Positions 44,352 to 53,565 of a DNA stretch of 64,000 bases are shown in pieces. The translations under genes and the position numbers were made by a program. The notes under the pieces are model-generated. The model saw only the letters and a list, made by a program, of their open reading frames with translations. It was not told where the DNA came from and ran no database searches. The DNA is taken from contig JAVEDE010000121.1 in the NCBI GenBank assembly GCA_030841105.1, positions 1 to 64,000 on the forward strand, given 5' to 3'. This stretch comes from Pyrinomonadaceae bacterium (lineage in GTDB: Bacteria > Acidobacteriota > Blastocatellia > Pyrinomonadales > Pyrinomonadaceae). The stretch's first letter is position 1, and each line of letters begins with the position of its first letter.

Positions 44352-44379
44352 CGTGCGCTTGTTGGGTCGCCCCGCCGCA

Positions 44380-45774
44380 TCAGGGGCGCGCGTACATGTC
44401 CACGACGCGCTCGATGGCGCGGCGGCACACGGCGCAGAAAGTGTCCGTGCGCGTGAACATGATGCAGTCCACCTGTGGACGGTAAAAACCTTTCGCCTCG
44501 TAGTTCGCGCCCTCGAACGCGCCGACCTTGTTGGCATACTTCTCACGCGCAAACATCCCCTTCTCGTGCGCCAGTTCCTCGTTGAAGAGCGCGTCCATCT
44601 CTTGTTCGGGACGCCCCTGTGCGCGTATCTCCCGCCGTCGCGCCTGAATCTCGCGCGAATATTTCTCAAACGCTTCTTTGTCCCAAGGGGTCGGCAGCGG
44701 CGTGTCGGGACTTAGGAGGTCGCGCCATTTCAGGTTCTTCGGGTCGAGCAGCGCGGTCACGTTCGGCTCCCACGGCTCGATGCGTTCGGTCGCGGGGGCA
44801 TAGGCCACGGCCGACGTGTAGTACTCGTCGGCCAGCCCCGCGAAGTGATGCCCGAACTCGTGTACGAAGACGTAAGGCGACCACGCGCTATCGGCGGCGA
44901 CCGTGCTGTAGAGGTTGAAGATGCCGCCGCCGCCGTAGGTGCGGTTGTTGACGAGAATCTCCACGAAGTCGTAGGGGGCGAATGAGGCCGCGCGGCGGAG
45001 GGCGCGGTTGTCGAACGTGAGCACGTAACGCTCTGAACCGAAGGCATCGTAGGTCGCGCCGAGCGGCGAGTCGCGGTGGACGCCCGTCGAGGGGCGCGAG
45101 ATACCGGACTCGTTTGCCGGGGGGCACAAGCCCCACACGTTGAAATCCCTGCGCCGCTCCTTAAACGGTGAGGTCTGGAAAAGTATCGCGACGAGACGCC
45201 GCGCGTCGCGCTCAAACTTGCCCGCCTCGGCCGCCGTGTAGCCGTCGCCGAGAATCAGCAGGTCAACTTTCACGGACGGGTCGCCGTTCTTCTCGATCTC
45301 GATGACGCGCGCGGGCGCGTTTGTCTTCGCGTTCGAGACGAAGATGTCGCGCGGGTCAACTTCGGTCGTCCAGATTTCGCGGAAGGCGTTGCGGGCGTCG
45401 CGTTTCTTCAACAATATCTGGACGGGCGCGGCGGGCGCGGGAAACCTTAGCGACTCGTGAAAAGTGCGGTTCGCCGTTTTGGCCTCGTCCGTCGTCTCCC
45501 ACTCGCCGTAGATCGAGGCGAAGCCGCGCGAGTAGAGCAGGCGGTTCGTCTGCCTGTCTCTGACTTCAAACAAATACTTGCCGAGGTTCGACTCGTCTAC
45601 CGCGCGGCGCGGATTGCCCGGCCACGCCAGCGGCTCGACGACGATCCTGTCCACGCTGAATAACTCCTGCGCGGCGTTGCCCGTGTGATAAAAGTCGAGC
45701 CGCATCGTCTCGACCGCAAAAGTTTCCACAGAAAAAGCCGCCAGTAAGATCGCGAGCCACAGAAATTTTTTCAT
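44380..45774 (-). CDS. Secreted M64-family metallopeptidase
   Basis: A 464-residue protein with a signal peptide (about residues 1-18, KKFLWLAILLAAFSVE). The zinc site VFVHEFGHHFAGLADEYY (about residues 304-320) has the HExxHxxGxxDE arrangement of M64 (IgA-peptidase-like) enzymes. Upstream, VDLLILGDGYTAAEAGKF and downstream CIMFTRTDTFCAVCRRAI are also conserved in that family. It is expected to act outside the cytoplasm on protein substrates; family members cleave IgA or mucin-like proteins in gut bacteria, but a soil-type relative probably has a different target. Confidence 0.9.
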   Translation of the reverse strand: MKKFLWLAILLAAFSVETFAVETMRLDFYHTGNAAQELFSVDRIVVEPLAWPGNPRRAVDESNLGKYLFEVRDRQTNRLLYSRGFASIYGEWETTDEAKTANRTFHESLRFPAPAAPVQILLKKRDARNAFREIWTTEVDPRDIFVSNAKTNAPARVIEIEKNGDPSVKVDLLILGDGYTAAEAGKFERDARRLVAILFQTSPFKERRRDFNVWGLCPPANESGISRPSTGVHRDSPLGATYDAFGSERYVLTFDNRALRRAASFAPYDFVEILVNNRTYGGGGIFNLYSTVAADSAWSPYVFVHEFGHHFAGLADEYYTSAVAYAPATERIEPWEPNVTALLDPKNLKWRDLLSPDTPLPTPWDKEAFEKYSREIQARRREIRAQGRPEQEMDALFNEELAHEKGMFAREKYANKVGAFEGANYEAKGFYRPQVDCIMFTRTDTFCAVCRRAIERVVDMYARP

Positions 45775-45891
45775 AAGCCTCACCCGAATTATCGTCTGAA
45801 CGCGCCGTCGCTTGCCGCTCGAACTTTTACTTGATTGATCTTAGCTTACACCAGAGACTAACGGATAACGCACCGGGAAATTCACAACTTA

Positions 45892-45972
45892 AGTTTCAAG
45901 TTGCGGGTTTCAAGTTTCAGGACTGAGGTTCTTCGTTCTTTAACTTGAAACCCGCAACCTGAAACTTGAAAC
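45892..45972 (+). repeat. Inverted 7-bp repeat array
   Basis: Left arm: AGTTTCA, AGTTGCG, GGTTTCA, AGTTTCA at 45892-45919 and two looser units; right arm: TTGAAAC, CCGCAAC, CTGAAAC, TTGAAAC at 45945-45972. TTGCGGGTTTCAAGTT pairs exactly over 16 bases. It lies before the promoter of the J-domain-like gene. Confidence 0.75.
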
Positions 45973-45974
45973 TA

Positions 45975-46009
45975 TTTATTCCGCCGCGCGCCTTGCTATA
46001 CTGTCCGAC
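45975..46009 (+). promoter_or_regulatory. Predicted promoter with short leader
   Basis: TATACT at 45997-46002 is preceded after 16 bases by TTTATT. The expected start lies about eight bases before ATG 46017, giving a very short leader. Confidence 0.4.
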
Positions 46010-46016
46010 ACGTTTC

Positions 46017-46751
46017 ATGCAAAGTTTGAGTCTTCAACCAACTGCGGCGCGCGATGAGCCTTTTGATCTGGCGGCGGAAGTGGCGCGTCTGGAGTCGCTG
46101 TTGTCCGTGCGGCAGGCCGAATTGACGACGCTGCAAGCAGAGATGCACGAGTTCAAAGTTCGCTACACGCAGATCGTCGGCAGCCGTCTGGCCGAGTTGG
46201 CCGAAATCGAGCAAGCCATCAGGCAGGCCGAAGCGCGCCTGCACAACTCGGACGAAGATGCGGAACGTGAAGAAGTTGAAGGCGAGGCAGGCGGCGCAGG
46301 CCAGACGCACGGGGCGGAGAAGACGCCGGTGGGCAACGGCCTGCGCAAACTTTTCTGGTCGGTCGCAAAACTCTTTCACCCGGATCACGCGTCGGACGAA
46401 GCGGAAGCCAGACGCCGCCACGGGATCATGGCCGAGGCCAGCCGCGCCTACCGCGAAGGCGACGTCGAAAGTCTGCACACGCTGCTCGGCGACGAAGAAC
46501 TACAATTCTTTTGCACCCGCGTCCAAGCCGCCGACACGCCCGAAGATTTACAAGACAAGCTCCTGACTCTCAAAGAAGAGTTACGCACCGTCGAGTTCGG
46601 CATCAAGCGACTCACACAGGACGGCCTCTACCGCACCAAACTTGCCGCCGACGAGGAAGCCGCGCACGGCCGTGACACGCTTGCCGAAGAGGCCAAACGC
46701 ATCGGCCGTCAAATCGTCAAAGCCCGCCACCGCCTCACCAATCTCATCTAA
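46017..46751 (+). CDS. Coiled-coil protein with J-domain-like C-terminus
   Basis: A 244-residue soluble protein. Residues ~15-80 form a coiled coil (AEVARLESLLSVRQAELTTL). A charged Gly/Glu linker follows. Residues ~115-165 look like a J domain: NGLRKLFWSVAKLFHPDHA contains the HPD tripeptide at the end of helix II, then EASRAYREGDVESLHTLL for helix III. A second helical coiled region ends the protein. If real, it would stimulate a DnaK-type chaperone. The J-domain assignment rests on the HPD and spacing only. It is monocistronic, with a promoter close to its start. Confidence 0.72.
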   Translation: MQSLSLQPTAARDEPFDLAAEVARLESLLSVRQAELTTLQAEMHEFKVRYTQIVGSRLAELAEIEQAIRQAEARLHNSDEDAEREEVEGEAGGAGQTHGAEKTPVGNGLRKLFWSVAKLFHPDHASDEAEARRRHGIMAEASRAYREGDVESLHTLLGDEELQFFCTRVQAADTPEDLQDKLLTLKEELRTVEFGIKRLTQDGLYRTKLAADEEAAHGRDTLAEEAKRIGRQIVKARHRLTNLI

Positions 46752-46817
46752 GGTCGGACACGAGGGATGCGTCTCTGCGCCGCCGATGCTGCTTGCTCCT
46801 GACAAGAGAAAACCACC

Positions 46818-48044
46818 TCACAGATAGCTGAAGGGGAAACCTCTGCGGCCTTGTTTGAGTTTGCCGTACCAGAGGCAAAGCGGATAGAGAAGTGCGAGGC
46901 CGCCGAGCCATGCCGCATACACTACCCATAAGGGAAAGCCCGCGTCGGGTGGAACGTTGGTATTTGAAGCGGGAAAATTCATAAACAAATGCCCAACGCT
47001 TTTGCCCGCCATCCAGCCGAGCAGGACGCCGAAACCGTGCGCGACAAACATCTGCAACAGGAAATAGAATAACGGCACACGCCCGAACGTGATCAAGATG
47101 CGACTCCAAAAATCATCTCTCCGCACCCCGTCAGCCCAAGCCAAGATTAGCAGCGCAGGCCCGAGCGTCATCAGCAAGAACAGTAGCGAAGGCGGGTATT
47201 TCATCGTGTTGATAAAAGAGAGAAGGGTGAATAATGCGCTGGGCTGGTTTTTCCATGCTTGCGGGTCGCCGTAAAGATCGGTCGCGCGAATCAACACGAA
47301 GAGAATCGTGAGCGCGAGTCCGAGTCTGTACAGCCAACTGCGCCGCCGCTCGCTGTCCCACGAATAGACAACGCCGAGCGCGTATCCGGCGGCCATCACG
47401 CCGATCCAAGGGATGAGCGGGTAAGCAACGAAAAGTTCAGCTCTGTTTTCAAAAACAGGGATGATGCCCGGCTGATGTAACATCAACCAGATTTTTTGCA
47501 GCGTGCCGGGCGGAGGCGTCGAGGCAAACGCCACGGCCGGTGGCACTGTAATTCCGTCGAAGAGATTGTGCAGCGCAATCAACGCGACGCCCACACCTCC
47601 GACCACGCGCACCGGAAGATAAATCAATCCGGCAAGAACAATCATCGAGACGCCGAAAACCCAGATCACCTCCGCGAACCCGAGAAAACTGTAATCAACA
47701 TTGAACAGCATGCTGAACCGCACGAGCGTAAACTCCAACACGATTAACCACAGCCCGCGCGTCAACAGAAATTTCGACAACTCCGTCCGGCTTTTCCCGC
47801 GCGCGAGTTGCAGGTAAATGCTCGTCCCGGCGAGAAAGACAAACGTGGGCGCGCACAGGTGCGTGATCCAGCGCGTGAAAAAAAGCAAGGCGGTCGTTTT
47901 CGTCAAGTCGGTCGGACTAAAACGCACCGAGTCCGCGTGGACGTACTCGCGTGTATGATCGAGCAGCATGATGACCATCACCAGCCCGCGCAAGAAGTCA
48001 ATTGAATCCACACGCTGATAAACTGTCTCTCTGATCTTCGACAT
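46818..48044 (-). CDS. DUF1624-like polytopic membrane protein (acyltransferase-like)
   Basis: A 408-residue protein with about ten membrane helices. The N-terminal SIDFLRGLVMVIMLLDHTRE, with the conserved Asp and the DHTR motif, is typical of DUF1624/heparan-alpha-glucosaminide N-acetyltransferase-like proteins. APTFVFLAGTSIYL belongs to the same family pattern. ATG 48044 is chosen over a GTG five codons upstream. The family may transfer acetyl groups across the membrane to sugars; the acceptor here is unknown. Confidence 0.82.
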   Translation of the reverse strand: MSKIRETVYQRVDSIDFLRGLVMVIMLLDHTREYVHADSVRFSPTDLTKTTALLFFTRWITHLCAPTFVFLAGTSIYLQLARGKSRTELSKFLLTRGLWLIVLEFTLVRFSMLFNVDYSFLGFAEVIWVFGVSMIVLAGLIYLPVRVVGGVGVALIALHNLFDGITVPPAVAFASTPPPGTLQKIWLMLHQPGIIPVFENRAELFVAYPLIPWIGVMAAGYALGVVYSWDSERRRSWLYRLGLALTILFVLIRATDLYGDPQAWKNQPSALFTLLSFINTMKYPPSLLFLLMTLGPALLILAWADGVRRDDFWSRILITFGRVPLFYFLLQMFVAHGFGVLLGWMAGKSVGHLFMNFPASNTNVPPDAGFPLWVVYAAWLGGLALLYPLCLWYGKLKQGRRGFPFSYL

Positions 48045-48059
48045 AATTAGTGAAGCCAC

Positions 48060-48352
48060 TTGGTTGTTTTCTTGTCATCTAATAAGCAGTAGGAACGCCC
48101 GCGTCTGATTGGAGCGTAGATTAAATCAAATCGAGATGAGTTCAAGTGCCACTTTCTTACTATCAAACAAGACCAATTCGCCTGAGACGCTCCGGGGCGC
48201 TAAGTCTGAAGATAAATTGGTACACATCAGTCGGCCATAAATGGCACTTGTAACAATGCTAGTTTCAGGTAAAGTTTTCCAGTCAATCGGACAGCACGAC
48301 GGGGTTCACGCGACATAACTTTACGGAAAGATAAAATGGGAAGAGGGAATAT
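48060..48352. other. Divergent intergenic region, AT-rich
   Basis: The 293-bp gap between divergent genes is markedly more AT-rich than its surroundings. CAAGTGCCAC near 48150 and its near-complement near 48241 form a distant inverted repeat. No gene, RNA or clear promoter hexamer pair was identified. Confidence 0.4.
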
Positions 48353-49219
48353 ATGATGCAAACATCCGTGCGTATCGTGGGCGCGATCATCTTTACATTT
48401 CTGCTGGCTTGCTCCGCCCGCTCGCAGCAGGTCGTGAATCTTTGGCCGGGCGTAGCTCCGGGTTCGGAGACCTGGACGCAGAAGGAAAGGATCATCGAGA
48501 ACACTCCTGTCGGAACTGTGATCTTCAACGTCGTGACTCCGACCTTGACGGCTTATCTGCCGGAGCGCGCCAAAGCGACGGGGACGGGCGTCATCATCGC
48601 ACCCGGCGGCGCATTCGTTGCTCTGTCGATCAGTCTGGAAAGTAATGATGTGGCGCGTCGGCTACAGGAAAGAGGCATCGCCGCGTTCGTGCTCAAGTAC
48701 CGGATCACGGAGAAGCGCGGCGAAGGCATCCCGGCGAACATGGACATGGACGAGGCCGGAAAGTATGGCATCGCCGACGGCATTCAAGCGATTAAAGTGG
48801 TTCGGCAGCATGCGGCGGAGTGGGGCGTCTCTCCCGACCGCATAGGCTTCATGGGCTTCTCGGCCGGGGCGATGGTCACGAGCGCAGCTTTGCTACAGAA
48901 GGACGCCGCGGCGCGTCCGAACTTCGCCGCAATGATCTATGGCGCGCCGTTCGGCAAGATGCCTGACATACCCGCCAACCTGCCGCCCATGTTTCTGGCG
49001 TGGGCGCAGGACGACGCAGTGGCGCTTAAACCGATAGTGAGGTTCTATGACGCGCTCAGATCAGCGGGACATAAACCGGAGACACACATTTTCAGCGCGG
49101 GCGGCCACGGCTTCGGGATGAAACAACAGGGCACCAGCAGCGACCACTGGATTGATGCGTTCTATTACTGGTTGGACGCGCAAGGGCTGGACAGGCGGGC
49201 AGGAAACTCCGCTCGCTGA
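48353..49219 (+). CDS. Secreted alpha/beta hydrolase (esterase)
   Basis: A 288-residue protein with a signal peptide (about residues 1-24, ending ACSARSQQ). The fold is that of acetyl-xylan-esterase/BD-FAE-like hydrolases: APGGAFVALSISLE (oxyanion GG), GFMGFSAGAM (nucleophile Ser about residue 166), WAQDDAVA (Asp) and GGHGFG (His). AAGAGGGA precedes the start. Substrates are probably acyl esters on sugars. A second secreted esterase gene follows. Confidence 0.87.
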   Translation: MMQTSVRIVGAIIFTFLLACSARSQQVVNLWPGVAPGSETWTQKERIIENTPVGTVIFNVVTPTLTAYLPERAKATGTGVIIAPGGAFVALSISLESNDVARRLQERGIAAFVLKYRITEKRGEGIPANMDMDEAGKYGIADGIQAIKVVRQHAAEWGVSPDRIGFMGFSAGAMVTSAALLQKDAAARPNFAAMIYGAPFGKMPDIPANLPPMFLAWAQDDAVALKPIVRFYDALRSAGHKPETHIFSAGGHGFGMKQQGTSSDHWIDAFYYWLDAQGLDRRAGNSAR

Positions 49220-49302
49220 TCTTCTCATCAACGAGCGCGCGTACCCGCTCAACGCTGACTTGGGACGTTAAGATGATTTGCAGTTATGCAGGAGAGAATA
49301 GT

Positions 49303-50151
49303 GTGATTAAATTTCTTGGAGTTCCCATATCTATTCTTCTTTATGGAATGCTCTTTACGATATCAGGCATGCAGGCGAGTGCCGTTGACAAGGCCGTGCC
49401 GCTGGTCATCGGCGAGACATTCAACATTGATTCCAAGATTCTGAATGAGACGCGGCGCGTTAACGTCTACCTGCCGCCCGGCTATACGGAATCTCCCGCC
49501 GCGCGCCTGCCCGTGCTGTACATGCCGGACGGCGGCATCGCCGAGGATTTCCTGCACGTGGCCGGTCTGGTACAGGTGTCGGTGGGCAACGCGACGATGC
49601 GACCATTCCTGCTCGTGGGGATCGAGAACACACAGCGGCGTCGCGACATGACCGGCCCCACCGAAAGCCTGGAGGATAAAAAGATCGCGCCGCGCGTGGG
49701 AGGCTCCGGCGCGTTCAGAAAGTTCATCCGCGACGAGTTGATGCCGCAGGTGAAGGCGCGCTACCGCACGACTGACGAGACGGCGATTGTGGGCGAATCA
49801 CTCGCCGGGTTATTCGTCATGGAGACTTTTCTCCTCGAACCCGATCTGTTCGATACTTACATCGCCTTCGATCCCAGTCTCTGGTGGAACAATCAAAAAC
49901 TTGTCAACAGCGCATCTCAGCGGTTGACCGCGCGACCCAAGCTAAAGAAGACTCTGTATTTCGCGAGCAGCGGCGACAGCGGGCTTGAGTTGATCGCGCA
50001 AAGGCTCACGGAAGTTTTGAGCAAGAGTGCGCCTCCCGGCCTCAACTGGCATTACGAGAGGATGCCGGAAGAGAAACATTCGACGATTTATCACCCGGCC
50101 GCACTCAAGGCTTTTCGCGCGGTGTTCAAGCCTGATGCGAGGAAGCCGTAG
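49303..50151 (+). CDS. Secreted esterase of the COG2819/Fes type
   Basis: A 282-residue alpha/beta hydrolase. Start GTG 49303 is preferred over ATG 49273 because AGGAGAGA lies just before it and it gives a clean signal peptide (VIKFLGVPISILLYGMLF). RRVNVYLPPGY and LPVLYMPDGG open the fold, GESLAGLFVME holds the nucleophile Ser, and EKHSTIYHPA the His. Relatives hydrolyse siderophore esters or acyl esters. It follows the other esterase gene by about 80 bp and may be co-transcribed. Confidence 0.83.
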   Translation: MIKFLGVPISILLYGMLFTISGMQASAVDKAVPLVIGETFNIDSKILNETRRVNVYLPPGYTESPAARLPVLYMPDGGIAEDFLHVAGLVQVSVGNATMRPFLLVGIENTQRRRDMTGPTESLEDKKIAPRVGGSGAFRKFIRDELMPQVKARYRTTDETAIVGESLAGLFVMETFLLEPDLFDTYIAFDPSLWWNNQKLVNSASQRLTARPKLKKTLYFASSGDSGLELIAQRLTEVLSKSAPPGLNWHYERMPEEKHSTIYHPAALKAFRAVFKPDARKP

Positions 50152-50190
50152 GGGATGATGGAAATCACATCGCCGCGTTTCCGCGCCCGC

Positions 50191-51678
50191 CTACATAGTT
50201 TCATCGAGCACTCGCGCTAATTTCTTCACGCCTTGCTTGATCAGTCTTTCATTAAAAGCCGTGTAGCCGAGCAGCAAGCCGCCACGTAATTTTTGCTCGA
50301 TGCAGTAAGCCGAAACAGCCGCAATCTTTAAATTCGCTGCCGCCGCGCGAAGCGATACATCCCGATCGTCAATGCCGCGGGGAAGCCAGCCGATCAGGTG
50401 CATGCCAGCCTCTGCGGGCGCAACTTCCAACATGCCTTTGAGATTTTTTCGCACCTCTCCGACCAAAATTTGCTGCCGCTCTTCGTAAATTCCGCGCATC
50501 CGGCGGACGTGCCTGGCGTAGTGTCTTTCGGTGATAAATTCGGCGAGGACGGCCTGATCGAGCGAAGGCGAATGTAAATCGTTGAGCGCGCGCGCCGCCG
50601 CAAAGACTCCTATTAAATTCGTCGGCACGACCAGATAGCCAAGTCTGAGAGCGGGGAAAATAGTTTTACTGAACGTGCCGAGGTAGATCACGCGCCCGTC
50701 GCGGTCGAGTCCTTGCAGAGAGGCGAGCGGTCGTCCGCCATAACGATATTCGCTGTTGTAATCATCCTCGACAACGTAAGCATCTCTGTCCCGCGCCCAT
50801 TCGAGCAACTTCAAACGACGCGTCAAACTCATCGTCACGCCGAGCGGGTACTGGTGTGACGGTGTGACGTAGGCGAGTCGCGCTTTGCGGCTTCGCTTCC
50901 GCGCCGTTTGCAAATTGAAACCCTCTCCGTCAATCGGCACGGGAATGAGGCGCGCGCCCGTCGCCCCGAATATATCGCGCGCTCCGTAATAGCCGGGGTC
51001 TTCGATATAAACGTCGGTTGTTTTCGACAGGAAGATTCTGCCGATCAAGTCGAGCGCCTGTTGCGTGCCGTTGGTGATGATGATCTGTTCCACCTCGCAC
51101 AGCACGCCGCGCGCCGACGCGAGATGCGCGGCAATCGCTTCACGTAAAGGTTGGAAGCCGACTGCATCTCCGTAGCTGAGAATTTGCGTGGGCGGTTTCT
51201 TCTGCCACCTCTGCGCGATCTTCGCCCACACGTCGAACGGAAACTCCTCAGTCCCCGGCACTCCGTGCTCAAAAGGCACGAGCGAGCTTTTGCCGTGATG
51301 CCGCAAAATGCTGTCGCTGTGTTCCGCCAAATTCTTACCGTAGTCTGAAAACTTCACCTTGCGCGTCAGAGTGCTTTCTTGATGCTCCCGACGCCCCGAA
51401 CCCGAAGTTTGCAGGAACTCTTCCGGCAGATGCGCGGCGACGAAAGTGCCCGCGCCCGTCTTCGCTTCGAGATAACCTTCGGCGAAAAGTTGATCGTAAG
51501 CGTTGACGATTGTCATCCGCGAAACGCCGAGATGCTTGGACAACAGGCGGGTCGCCGGAAGCGGCGCGGTCGGGCGCAACTTGCCGCTCAGAATCGCACG
51601 GCGAATCGCTTCGTAAATTTGACGGTACAGCGGCAAGCCGGATTTCCCGTCGAGCATGATGAACGGAGGATATGGCAT
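50191..51678 (-). CDS. MocR/PdxR-type GntR-aminotransferase regulator
   Basis: A 495-residue fusion. The N-terminal GntR winged helix is LPLYRQIYEAIRRAILSGKL with TRLLSKHLGVSRMTIVNAYDQL. The rest is a fold-type I aminotransferase domain: TNGTQQALDLIGRI, EDPGYYG, VVEDDYNSEYRYGG and the PLP lysine in GTFSKTIFPALRLGY (about residue 337). Such proteins are regulators of vitamin B6 or amine/GABA metabolism rather than enzymes. It is divergent from the UPF0173 hydrolase gene by 130 bp, a typical place for its operator; no specific site was identified. No pdxS/pdxT lies nearby. Confidence 0.92.
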   Translation of the reverse strand: MPYPPFIMLDGKSGLPLYRQIYEAIRRAILSGKLRPTAPLPATRLLSKHLGVSRMTIVNAYDQLFAEGYLEAKTGAGTFVAAHLPEEFLQTSGSGRREHQESTLTRKVKFSDYGKNLAEHSDSILRHHGKSSLVPFEHGVPGTEEFPFDVWAKIAQRWQKKPPTQILSYGDAVGFQPLREAIAAHLASARGVLCEVEQIIITNGTQQALDLIGRIFLSKTTDVYIEDPGYYGARDIFGATGARLIPVPIDGEGFNLQTARKRSRKARLAYVTPSHQYPLGVTMSLTRRLKLLEWARDRDAYVVEDDYNSEYRYGGRPLASLQGLDRDGRVIYLGTFSKTIFPALRLGYLVVPTNLIGVFAAARALNDLHSPSLDQAVLAEFITERHYARHVRRMRGIYEERQQILVGEVRKNLKGMLEVAPAEAGMHLIGWLPRGIDDRDVSLRAAAANLKIAAVSAYCIEQKLRGGLLLGYTAFNERLIKQGVKKLARVLDETM

Positions 51679-51808
51679 CTCTTGCGATTATAAATTGGTC
51701 TACCCGCTTTGTCTAAAATCGGTTATTGCGGACATTCCGATTATGTGTAGAATTTATTTTGCAGGGGGCGGATTTAGTTACTTAAAATGAAGGGGCAGAG
51801 TTCGAGTC

Positions 51809-52681
51809 ATGACAACAAATTCCAAAACGGCAATGATGAAACTACTGTTCGTCCTGTTAATTATATTGTCCGTCAACGTAAGCGGAGCGGCGGCGCAGGA
51901 AACAAAATTAAAATGGTACGGGCACTCGGCTTTTTCGATCACGACACCCAACGGCAAAGTCCTCTTGATTGATCCATGGATCAAGAATCCTTCCAACCCG
52001 GAAGCTAAGGACGGGCGTGACCCGCTGGCGGCCATCACCAAAGTTGATTACATCCTTCTCACGCACGGACACCGCGATCACGTCGGCGATGCCGTCGAAC
52101 TCGCCGGACGCACCGGCGCGGCGCTCATCAGCAACCCGGAGTTGGCAGGTAATTTGGTGAAGCTGGCGGGCTATCCGGCCAAGTCCGCGGAAACCGACAA
52201 CATCATGGGCATCGGCGGCGAGATACAGATCGCCGACGGCGAAGTGACAGTTGCCATGACACCGGCCATTCATTCGAGCAGCGTCTTCAATCCCAAAGCC
52301 GGGGCGAATGAGCCTGAACGCGCTTACGGCGGCAATCCAGCAGGCTTTGTCGTCATCATCAAAAACGGCCCGACGATTTATCATTCGGGCGACACGGCGT
52401 ATTTCAAGGACATGGAGACCATCGGCGAAAGCTATGCGATAGATGTCGCGTTGCTCAACATCGGCGGGCACTTCGGCATGGAGCCGCGCATGGCGGCGAA
52501 GGCCGCGCAAATCATGCGTGCACGCCTCGCCGTTCCACACCACTTCGGAACTTTTCCGGGCATCACGCAAAACGCAGACGCCTTTGCCGTCGAACTCAAA
52601 CGAACGAAAATTGAGCTTCACGAAATGAAGCCCGGCGCAACCATCTCGTTTCGCGGTAAGCAACTCGTCCGAGCGAAATAG
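51809..52681 (+). CDS. UPF0173-type metallo-beta-lactamase-fold hydrolase, exported
   Basis: A 290-residue protein. A signal peptide (MKLLFVLLIILSVNVSGAAA after ~9 residues) makes it different from the usual cytoplasmic UPF0173 members. LKWYGHSAFSI opens the fold; THGHRDH (about residues 84-90) is the metal-binding HxHxDH; HSGDTAYF supplies the bridging Asp, and VPHHFGTFPG the last His. It is divergently transcribed from the MocR regulator, which may control it (inference). Substrate unknown. Confidence 0.88.
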   Translation: MTTNSKTAMMKLLFVLLIILSVNVSGAAAQETKLKWYGHSAFSITTPNGKVLLIDPWIKNPSNPEAKDGRDPLAAITKVDYILLTHGHRDHVGDAVELAGRTGAALISNPELAGNLVKLAGYPAKSAETDNIMGIGGEIQIADGEVTVAMTPAIHSSSVFNPKAGANEPERAYGGNPAGFVVIIKNGPTIYHSGDTAYFKDMETIGESYAIDVALLNIGGHFGMEPRMAAKAAQIMRARLAVPHHFGTFPGITQNADAFAVELKRTKIELHEMKPGATISFRGKQLVRAK

Positions 52682-52789
52682 ACTCGACGGATGAACCCGC
52701 GCGACGGCGCGCTTCGGAGGTCAGCCGCACGGGAGCGAGGCGAACTGTTTCGCCCCGGCACAACAAGCGACGAATTAAAGGAGGCATTG

Positions 52790-53407
52790 ATGCACGCGCT
52801 CAAACAAATTCTAACTTATCTATTGGCATTCGGCTTGGTTCTCATCTGGCAACCCCTTCAAGGACTCGCACAACAGAATTACGCCGCGTCAAAAATCTCT
52901 CAAACCACTCCGGCGACGCAGGACGGGCAACACGACTTTGACTTCGAGATCGGCACTTGGAGAACCGAACTGTCGCGGCTCCAGCGACCCCTCACCGGCT
53001 CGACCACTTGGGTCAAATACGAGGGCACGACCGTCGTCCGAAAGGTTTTGGGGGGTCGCGCCATTCTGGTTGAACTCGTGGCCGACGGCCCGGCGGGTCG
53101 CTTCGAAGGTCTGGCTCTACGTCTATATGATCCCCAAGCCCGGCAGTGGAGCCTCAATTTTGCCGGTGCTGGCAGTGGCGTCATGAGCGTGCCTACAATC
53201 GGTGCCTTCAAAAATGGGCGCGGCGAGTTTTACTCGCACGAAACATATAATGGCCGAACCATCTTTGTTCGATTTGTAATCTCGGACATTACTCCCGACT
53301 CTTGCCGTTTTGAACAGGCATTCTCGGACGATGGAGGCAAGACGTGGGAAGTAAACTGGGTGGCGATAGATACGCGGGTGAAAGGCGAGCCTGCTAAAGT
53401 GCGTTGA
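52790..53407 (+). CDS. Secreted protein with DUF1579-like domain
   Basis: A 205-residue protein with a signal peptide (about residues 1-27, LTYLLAFGLVLIWQPLQGLA). AAAGGAGG lies directly before ATG 52790 and fixes the start. HDFDFEIGTWRTEL is typical of a lipocalin-like beta-barrel family seen in many secreted proteins of this type; FEGLALRLYDPQARQWSLNF continues the pattern. The family has no established function. It lies ~110 bp downstream of the hydrolase gene in the same direction. Confidence 0.72.
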   Translation: MHALKQILTYLLAFGLVLIWQPLQGLAQQNYAASKISQTTPATQDGQHDFDFEIGTWRTELSRLQRPLTGSTTWVKYEGTTVVRKVLGGRAILVELVADGPAGRFEGLALRLYDPQARQWSLNFAGAGSGVMSVPTIGAFKNGRGEFYSHETYNGRTIFVRFVISDITPDSCRFEQAFSDDGGKTWEVNWVAIDTRVKGEPAKVR

Positions 53408-53505
53408 GTTTAACTACATACCGAATACGGGATAGTTGTGTGGCAAATATATTTTAGCCGCTGTAAGCAGCGTATGAGCCGATCCGTCAACAGCGAGAGA
53501 TGGTA

Positions 53506-53565
53506 ATGAAGAAAGTTCTACTACTGTTAGCAATCCCGCTTTGCTTTCTCATCTCTATTTGTTAA
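53506..53565 (+). pseudogene. Signal-peptide-only gene remnant
   Basis: A 19-codon frame from ATG 53506 to TAA encodes MKKVLLLLAIPLCFLISIC, a textbook signal peptide (lipobox-like end with Cys). It stops at once, inside the 3' end of the convergent PD40 gene (ending 53555). It looks like the 5' remnant of a secreted-protein gene whose body was lost, though a tiny membrane peptide cannot be excluded. Confidence 0.5.
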
